From Fidelibacterota bacterium (GTDB lineage: Bacteria > Fidelibacterota > Marinisomatia > SCGC-AAA003-L08 > D37C17), in NCBI GenBank assembly GCA_018671635.1, contig JABHHG010000104.1:1-10207 (forward strand): DNA of 10,207 bases, written 5' to 3'. Every line of letters begins with the position of its first letter. The stretch's first letter is position 1. Below are positions 6,113-10,207 of the stretch, piece after piece. Position numbers and translations under genes: made by a program. The notes below the pieces were generated by a model. The model did not search any database and was not told the origin of the DNA. It saw nothing but the letters and a program-made list of their open reading frames with translations.

Positions 6113-7393
6113 ATGAAAACAGGATTAAAAGAAGTAAATAGCTTTACCCGAGAATTAGATGTTTCCGTTTCGTGGGATAAACTCTCTGTAGGATTTGAAA
6201 AAGAATTTAAGAAAGCTCAATCAACATTCGAGCTAAAAGGTTTCCGAAAAGGAAAAGTCCCTTTAAATATTGTAAAGAAAAATTTATTGCCCTCAATTGA
6301 GGCAAATTTTGCGGAACATTCATTAAATGAATATTATCGTAAAGCTTTAGATGAGTTAGAATTGAATCCTATAAATCAAGCTCAAATCAATAAACTTCAT
6401 TTTCATGAGGGATGTGATTTAGAATTTGTGGCAGAGTTTGAAGTAAGTCCAGAAGTAAAACTCCCTAACTATGATAAAAAGTTTAAAATTAAAACGACGC
6501 GATATATGGCATCAGCTGACGACATTAGTGCCGCATTAAAAGAAATTAGAGAACGACATTCTACAATTAAAACCATAGAAGATGGTGCCGAAACAGGTCA
6601 TTTTGTGAATGGAGATTTTCAAGAGTTAGATGAGTCTGGAAATGCCATTGATGGTCGAAAAATTGAGAAGCAATATATTAAATTGGGTGAAGCTGCATTT
6701 TCGGGTGATTCAGAAAAGGCATTCCATGGTGCGAAGGCCGGTGATGAAATAACCTCTGAGATTACTTATGAAGAAGATAAAAAAGTCACCTATTTGGTAA
6801 ATGTGCATAAAGTTGAGGAGCAAGTCCTTCCAGGATTAGATGATGAATTTGCAGTATTGGCAGATCCAGAAGTAAAAACTATGGATGAATTGAATTCAAA
6901 ATTAGAGGGGCAAATTCAAACATCACTCGATAATGAACACACAAAAGAAATCCAAAAAGAAGTAATGGATTATTTCGTGAAAAAATCAAAATTAGATGCT
7001 CCAACATCAATGATTGAAAACTATCTTGCACATGTGGTGGATGATGTGAAAAGCAAGAATAAAAATGATCAACCCATTGATGAAGAAAATTTAAAAAATG
7101 CATACAAGGAAACAGCCGAATCCAGCGTTAAATGGTATTTGATTAAGGATGCAATAATTACGTCCGCAGGGTTAGACGTTTCTAAAGATTTAGTGCAAAC
7201 GAAAATAGATGAATTTATTGAGCAAAACCCGAAACAGAAAAATGAAATTAAGAAATTCTATCGGCAGTCAGAAAATAAAGAAAAATTATATGAAGACCTT
7301 TTGAATGAATCATTATTCAAACATATTAGTGAGTTTACAACAAATAAAATATCTGAAAAATCTACAGCAGAATTGAAGAAAGGCAAAAAATAA
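6113..7393 (+). CDS. tig: Trigger factor, ribosome-associated chaperone
   Basis: Binds near the ribosome exit tunnel and shields nascent chains. The 426 residues are close to the E. coli length of 432. The N-terminal ribosome-binding domain has the signature LKGFRKGKVP (41-50). The middle segment (about 155-240) corresponds to the FKBP-type prolyl isomerase domain but is divergent: GHFVNGDFQELDESGNAIDG (159-178) and LGEAAFSGDSEKAFHGAKAG keep the outline, while the usual 'PGFE' and 'FPEDY' motifs are replaced, so isomerase activity may be weak or absent (inference). The rest (about 245-426) is the helical, charged substrate-binding domain, ending in a Lys-rich tail (KKGKK). The TAA stop overlaps the clpP ATG (TAATG), placing tig at the head of a tig-clpP-clpX operon, a common bacterial arrangement. 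Confidence 0.95.
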   Translation: MKTGLKEVNSFTRELDVSVSWDKLSVGFEKEFKKAQSTFELKGFRKGKVPLNIVKKNLLPSIEANFAEHSLNEYYRKALDELELNPINQAQINKLHFHEGCDLEFVAEFEVSPEVKLPNYDKKFKIKTTRYMASADDISAALKEIRERHSTIKTIEDGAETGHFVNGDFQELDESGNAIDGRKIEKQYIKLGEAAFSGDSEKAFHGAKAGDEITSEITYEEDKKVTYLVNVHKVEEQVLPGLDDEFAVLADPEVKTMDELNSKLEGQIQTSLDNEHTKEIQKEVMDYFVKKSKLDAPTSMIENYLAHVVDDVKSKNKNDQPIDEENLKNAYKETAESSVKWYLIKDAIITSAGLDVSKDLVQTKIDEFIEQNPKQKNEIKKFYRQSENKEKLYEDLLNESLFKHISEFTTNKISEKSTAELKKGKK

Positions 7394-7992
7394 TGGATAA
7401 ACCTAAAGCGATGTTAGTGCCAATGGTAGTGGAGCAAACGGCTCATGGTGAACGCTCATTTGATATTTACTCCCGATTATTAAAAGAGAGAATTATTTTT
7501 CTCGGTGATGGTATTGATGATCATATCGCCAGTTTGGTAATTGCACAACTGTTATTCTTAGAGTCTGAAGACCCAGAAAAAGATATTTTCATGTATATCA
7601 ATAGTCCAGGTGGAGTAATAACTTCTGGATTTGGGATTTTAGATACAATGAACTACATCAAACCAGATGTGGCAACTATTTGCATGGGCCAAGCAGCCAG
7701 TATGGCGGCGGTACTATTGTGTGCCGGAGCAAAAGGAAAGCGTTCAGCATTAGAAAACTCTCGCGTAATGATTCACCAACCATTGGGCGGAATGCAAGGC
7801 CAAGCCACAGATATTGAAATTCATGCAAAAGAAATATTGTATCTTAAAGAAAAATTGAATAAAATATTAAGTAAGAATACAGGGCAAACTGTGAAGACTA
7901 TTGAAAAAGATACGGACAGAGATAATTTTTTATCGGCCCAAGACGCTTTAGAATATGGACTTATTGATGAAATTGTTTCAGCCAGAAAATAG
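7393..7992 (+). CDS. clpP: ATP-dependent Clp protease proteolytic subunit
   Basis: Serine protease subunit that forms a double-heptamer barrel and degrades proteins fed in by ClpX or another Clp ATPase. It has 199 residues. The N-terminus LVPMVVEQTAHGERSFDIYS (8-27) is the usual mature start with almost no propeptide. The catalytic triad is Ser103 in GQAASMAA (99-106), His128 in MIHQP (126-130) and Asp177 in DTDRDNF (173-179); the 25- and 49-residue spacings equal those of E. coli ClpP. SPGG (71-74) forms the oxyanion/substrate strand region. An AAAGG (7379-7383) lies 9 bases before the ATG, which overlaps the tig stop. clpX follows after 7 bases. No anomaly seen. Confidence 0.98.
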   Translation: MDKPKAMLVPMVVEQTAHGERSFDIYSRLLKERIIFLGDGIDDHIASLVIAQLLFLESEDPEKDIFMYINSPGGVITSGFGILDTMNYIKPDVATICMGQAASMAAVLLCAGAKGKRSALENSRVMIHQPLGGMQGQATDIEIHAKEILYLKEKLNKILSKNTGQTVKTIEKDTDRDNFLSAQDALEYGLIDEIVSARK

Positions 7993-7999
7993 ATAGACG

Positions 8000-9223
8000 A
8001 TGAAAGATACTAAATTATTTTGCTCATTTTGTGCTTCCAGTGAATCGGAAGTGGATTTTCTCGTTGAGGGTGAAAATGTTTACATTTGTGATTGCTGTGT
8101 AAACAAAGCCAGTGATATTGTAAATGAAAACATGAAGAAGTCTTATATGGGACTTTCCATGAATATGCAGAAACCGCTGGATATTAATCGACGCTTGAAT
8201 GAGCATATTATCGGTCAGGAGAAAGCAAAACGTATTGTTTCGGTGGCGGTGTATAATCATTTTAAACGATTGAATAATCGAAATGATGAAGACGAGGTGC
8301 AGATTGAAAAGAGTAATATCTTATTAGTTGGCCCAACAGGAACAGGCAAAACCCTTATTGCCAGCTCTCTTGCAAAATCTTTAAATGTACCATTTGCTAT
8401 TGCGGATGCCACTGTTCTCACCGAAGCTGGATATGTAGGTGAAGATGTAGAAAACATATTAGTTCGTCTTTTTCAAGCTGCGGACTATGATGTCTCTCGC
8501 GCAGAGATGGGTATTATTTACATTGATGAGATTGATAAAATTGCCCGAAAAGATGGAAATCCATCAATTACCCGTGATGTATCTGGGGAAGGTGTGCAGC
8601 AAGCATTATTGAAAATGCTAGAAGGTACAAAGGCAAATATTCCCCCCAAGGGTGGACGTAAACATCCTGAACAACCTTTAGTTACAATAGATACCACCAA
8701 TATTTTGTTTATTTGTGGGGGTGCATTCCAAGGTCTTGAAGATATAATTGAAAGACGATTGTCAGGTGGCGGAATGGGTTTCAATCGTGATGTGAAAGAA
8801 ACGGTAGAAGATAGTCATTTATTCAAGAATGCCTTACCCAGTGATTTACAAAAATATGGATTCATTCCAGAATTGATTGGTAGAATGCCTGTAATTGCTC
8901 CACTTGAAGCACTCACCGATGTAGCCATGCTTTCAATATTGACTGACCCCAAAAATGCATTAGTAAAGCAGTATAAAAAATTGTTTGATTTAGAGAAAGT
9001 TCATCTGGAGTTTACTCCTCAGGCATTGAAAGAAATTGTTAAGATTGCAAAAGATAGAAAAACAGGTGCCAGAGCATTACGATCTGTGATTGAAGAGGCC
9101 ATGCTAGATATTATGTTTGAAGTTCCGTCAATGACAGATATTGATACATGCATCATTACGGATGATGTAATAAAAGATGCAGCCGCACCTATTTTTAAGA
9201 TGTTAAAAAAGCAAACCGCATAG
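8000..9223 (+). CDS. clpX: ATP-dependent Clp protease ATP-binding subunit ClpX
   Basis: Hexameric AAA+ unfoldase that recognises tagged proteins, unfolds them and threads them into ClpP. At 407 residues the layout is complete: an N-terminal C4 zinc-binding domain (Cys8, Cys11, Cys30, Cys33), the adjoining IIGQEKAKRIVSVAVYNHFK (70-89), Walker A GPTGTGKT (111-118), pore loop GYVG (144-147), Walker B IIYIDE (172-177), the pore RKH loop (220-222), and sensor-2 GARALR (356-361). The start is fixed by the zinc domain beginning at residue 8; the 7 bases before it (ATAGACG plus the clpP stop region) contain no clear Shine-Dalgarno, so expression may depend on translation of clpP (inference). It is followed by a hairpin at 9228-9246. 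Confidence 0.98.
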   Translation: MKDTKLFCSFCASSESEVDFLVEGENVYICDCCVNKASDIVNENMKKSYMGLSMNMQKPLDINRRLNEHIIGQEKAKRIVSVAVYNHFKRLNNRNDEDEVQIEKSNILLVGPTGTGKTLIASSLAKSLNVPFAIADATVLTEAGYVGEDVENILVRLFQAADYDVSRAEMGIIYIDEIDKIARKDGNPSITRDVSGEGVQQALLKMLEGTKANIPPKGGRKHPEQPLVTIDTTNILFICGGAFQGLEDIIERRLSGGGMGFNRDVKETVEDSHLFKNALPSDLQKYGFIPELIGRMPVIAPLEALTDVAMLSILTDPKNALVKQYKKLFDLEKVHLEFTPQALKEIVKIAKDRKTGARALRSVIEEAMLDIMFEVPSMTDIDTCIITDDVIKDAAAPIFKMLKKQTA

Positions 9224-9227
9224 TTCC

Positions 9228-9246
9228 CTGTAACATCCCGTTACAG
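9228..9246 (+). terminator. Perfect hairpin after clpX
   Basis: CTGTAAC and GTTACAG pair as a perfect 7-bp stem around the 5-base loop ATCCC, 4 bases after the clpX stop. No U-run follows (CCATAG instead), so it is not a classical intrinsic terminator; it may mark an mRNA 3' end or stabilise the tig-clpP-clpX transcript. Confidence 0.4.
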
Positions 9247-9283
9247 CCATAGTGTCGGTTTCATCACAGATTTTTCATAATAT

Positions 9284-9305
9284 GATTCCTAAATTAATGG
9301 GAATC
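9284..9305 (+). terminator. Second, weaker hairpin in the clpX downstream gap
   Basis: GATTCC (9284-9289) pairs with GGAATC (9300-9305) across a 10-base AT-rich loop, followed by a T-rich stretch (TAGAATAGTTTTATTATTT). It could terminate the clpX transcript or form part of the leader of the gene starting at 9325, whose ATG is 19 bases further on. The stem is short, so the call is tentative. Confidence 0.25.
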
Positions 9306-9324
9306 TAGAATAGTTTTATTATTT

Positions 9325-10207
9325 ATGACGAAGTTAAAACAAATATATCAACGATTTTTCCGCATGGGTTTATTAGTGGTAATAATTATTCCATCAATAC
9401 TCCTATCTCAAGACCCCCCAGAAGAATTTCAGTTTAGTCAATCCACACTACAAGCGTTTTATTTTTTTACAGATATTACTATAAATGATGAATCTATTGA
9501 GCTAGATGACTGGGTCGCAGCTTTCAAAGGGGGCCTTTGCGTGGGTGCACGTCAATGGGATACTTCAGGTTTTTGTTCAGACCCCATTTACTCAGATAAA
9601 ATATCGTGTGAGGCCGCAGGCATTTGTAGTGATCCACAATTTAATAATAACGAATATGATTGTACCGATGAAAATGGTACTTGGAGTGGCGAAAACTGGA
9701 CATGGAATCAATGTAATGGTGGAGTTTGTGATGTACCTGCCATGGGCTTGGATGGCGCAACATATACAGAAGGGTATATGGAAATTGGAGATGTTCCTAC
9801 CTTTAAAATTTACGATGCCTCTTCTGGAAATATTTTTGATGCGACACCATCTGTAGAAGTTGGCTCATGGTCAGTGAATGGCTTCTCAATGAATGATTTA
9901 TTAGAGGCAAGTGAAGTAATAATCGGTTGTACCGATAATACGGCTTGTAATTATGATTTAAATGCAACAGAACCATGTACGGATTGTTGTCTATATATAG
10001 AAGACTGTGCTGGAGAATGTGGTGGTAGCGCAGAAGATTTAGGTTGTGGATGTAATATAGAAGGCCCATCTGGTTGTGATAATGTATGTGGTTCTATTTT
10101 AGAGAATGATACTTGTGGCGAATGTGGTGGTGATAATTCCACTTGTACTGGCTGTATGGACGAGTTAGCATGCAACTTCGATGAAACCATTATAATTGAA
10201 AATAATC
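9325..10207 (+). CDS. Secreted Cys-rich repeat protein, 3' end outside window
   Basis: The frame is open from ATG 9325 to the window edge (294 codons, no stop). It starts with a basic stretch and hydrophobic core (KLKQIYQRFFR, then MGLLVVIIIPSILLS, 14-28), a likely signal peptide. Next is a domain beginning about residue 40, with LDDWVAAFKGGLCVGARQWD (60-79) and, after an insert, NGGVCDVPAMGLDGATYTEG (131-150) and DVPTFKIYDASSG (156-168); I recall this domain from large secreted Marinimicrobia proteins. From residue 200 it turns Cys-rich with GCTDNTACNYD (201-211), DCAGECGG (227-234), TCGECGGD (263-270) and GCMDELACNFD (276-286). ATG 9364 (residue 14) is an alternative start; neither has a Shine-Dalgarno. 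Function unknown, probably surface or extracellular. The full protein may be much longer and may carry a C-terminal sorting signal. Confidence 0.85.
   Translation, partial: MTKLKQIYQRFFRMGLLVVIIIPSILLSQDPPEEFQFSQSTLQAFYFFTDITINDESIELDDWVAAFKGGLCVGARQWDTSGFCSDPIYSDKISCEAAGICSDPQFNNNEYDCTDENGTWSGENWTWNQCNGGVCDVPAMGLDGATYTEGYMEIGDVPTFKIYDASSGNIFDATPSVEVGSWSVNGFSMNDLLEASEVIIGCTDNTACNYDLNATEPCTDCCLYIEDCAGECGGSAEDLGCGCNIEGPSGCDNVCGSILENDTCGECGGDNSTCTGCMDELACNFDETIIIENN
9574..9678 (+). repeat. Degenerate tandem CSDP module inside the secreted protein
   Basis: Residues 84-99 (CSDPIYSDKISCEAAG) and 101-118 (CSDPQFNNNEYDCTDENG) are two copies of a C-SDP-x7/8-C-x2/3-G unit placed in tandem. They lie within a segment of about 47 residues (82-128) that seems to interrupt the surrounding domain between WDTS and QCNGGVCDVP. 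Confidence 0.5.
9925..10182 (+). repeat. GC[TM]D..ACN[YF]D Cys-rich repeats (two copies seen, array continues)
   Basis: Copy one is GCTDNTACNYD (9925-9957) and copy two is GCMDELACNFD (10150-10182). Between them are CAGECGG and CGECGG units. The pattern resembles Cys-rich 'ACNYD' repeats common in marine FCB-group secreted proteins (recalled, not searched). The array runs off the right edge. Confidence 0.7.

Noticed and set aside
8024..8784. Minus-strand open frames opposite clpX
   Set aside because: They overlap conserved AAA+ and zinc-domain coding sequence and have no independent support.
9506..9856. Plus-strand open frame of 116 codons
   Set aside because: It is in another frame of the secreted Cys-rich gene, which has a signal peptide and clear repeats through this stretch; its translation shows no family features.
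9803..10190. Minus-strand open frames with His/Tyr/Leu-rich or Ser/Pro-rich translations
   Set aside because: Their odd composition is the reverse reading of the Cys/Gly/Asp-rich repeat gene; it is compositional shadow, not a gene.
1..10207. A new defence, mobile or biosynthetic system
   Set aside because: All but three genes are recognisable core functions in common arrangements. There are no integrases, transposases, toxin-antitoxin pairs, CRISPR repeats or tRNA-linked attachment sites that I can see.

Overview
The window is AT-rich bacterial chromosome, fully packed with genes (no gap over about 100 bases). Core proteins are ordinary bacterial housekeeping enzymes. The two secreted proteins point towards Candidatus Marinimicrobia (SAR406) or a close relative in the FCB superphylum: one is a short beta-helix protein of the 'TINIP..YPTIQ.GID' type ending in dockerin-like DxNxDxxxNxxD loops, the other has the 'DDWV..F.G..CVGAR.WDT' domain followed by Cys-rich 'GCTD..ACNYD' repeats. 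That assignment is inference from remembered family style, not a search.

Bases 1-4457 (+ strand) are a shikimate-pathway cluster: aroE (5' end cut by the window), aroC, a secreted beta-helix/dockerin gene, aroK, aroB and aroQ. Together they supply dehydroquinate synthase, dehydroquinase, shikimate dehydrogenase, shikimate kinase and chorismate synthase. DAHP synthase and EPSP synthase (aroA) are not in view. Genes overlap or nearly touch except for a 77-base gap with two hairpins before aroQ. Two oddities stand out: the secreted gene is split by an apparent one-base deletion inside its dockerin domain, and the AroK P-loop has Trp where Gly is expected.

Bases 4454-5515 (- strand) encode a TrhO/YceA-type tRNA uridine hydroxylase with a rhodanese domain. 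It converges on aroQ with a 4-base stop overlap and diverges from an SRPBCC-fold protein at 5562-6047. The 46-base divergent gap has a -10-like TATACT placed so that the SRPBCC mRNA could be leaderless.

Bases 6113-9223 carry the protein quality-control block tig-clpP-clpX: the ribosome-bound chaperone trigger factor, then the protease and its unfoldase. A perfect 7-bp hairpin follows clpX. From 9325 to the right edge runs an unfinished secreted Cys-rich repeat protein with no stop codon in the window.

I see no RNA genes, CRISPR arrays, insertion sequences or phage genes. I found no convincing new multi-gene system; the observations worth checking are local ones.
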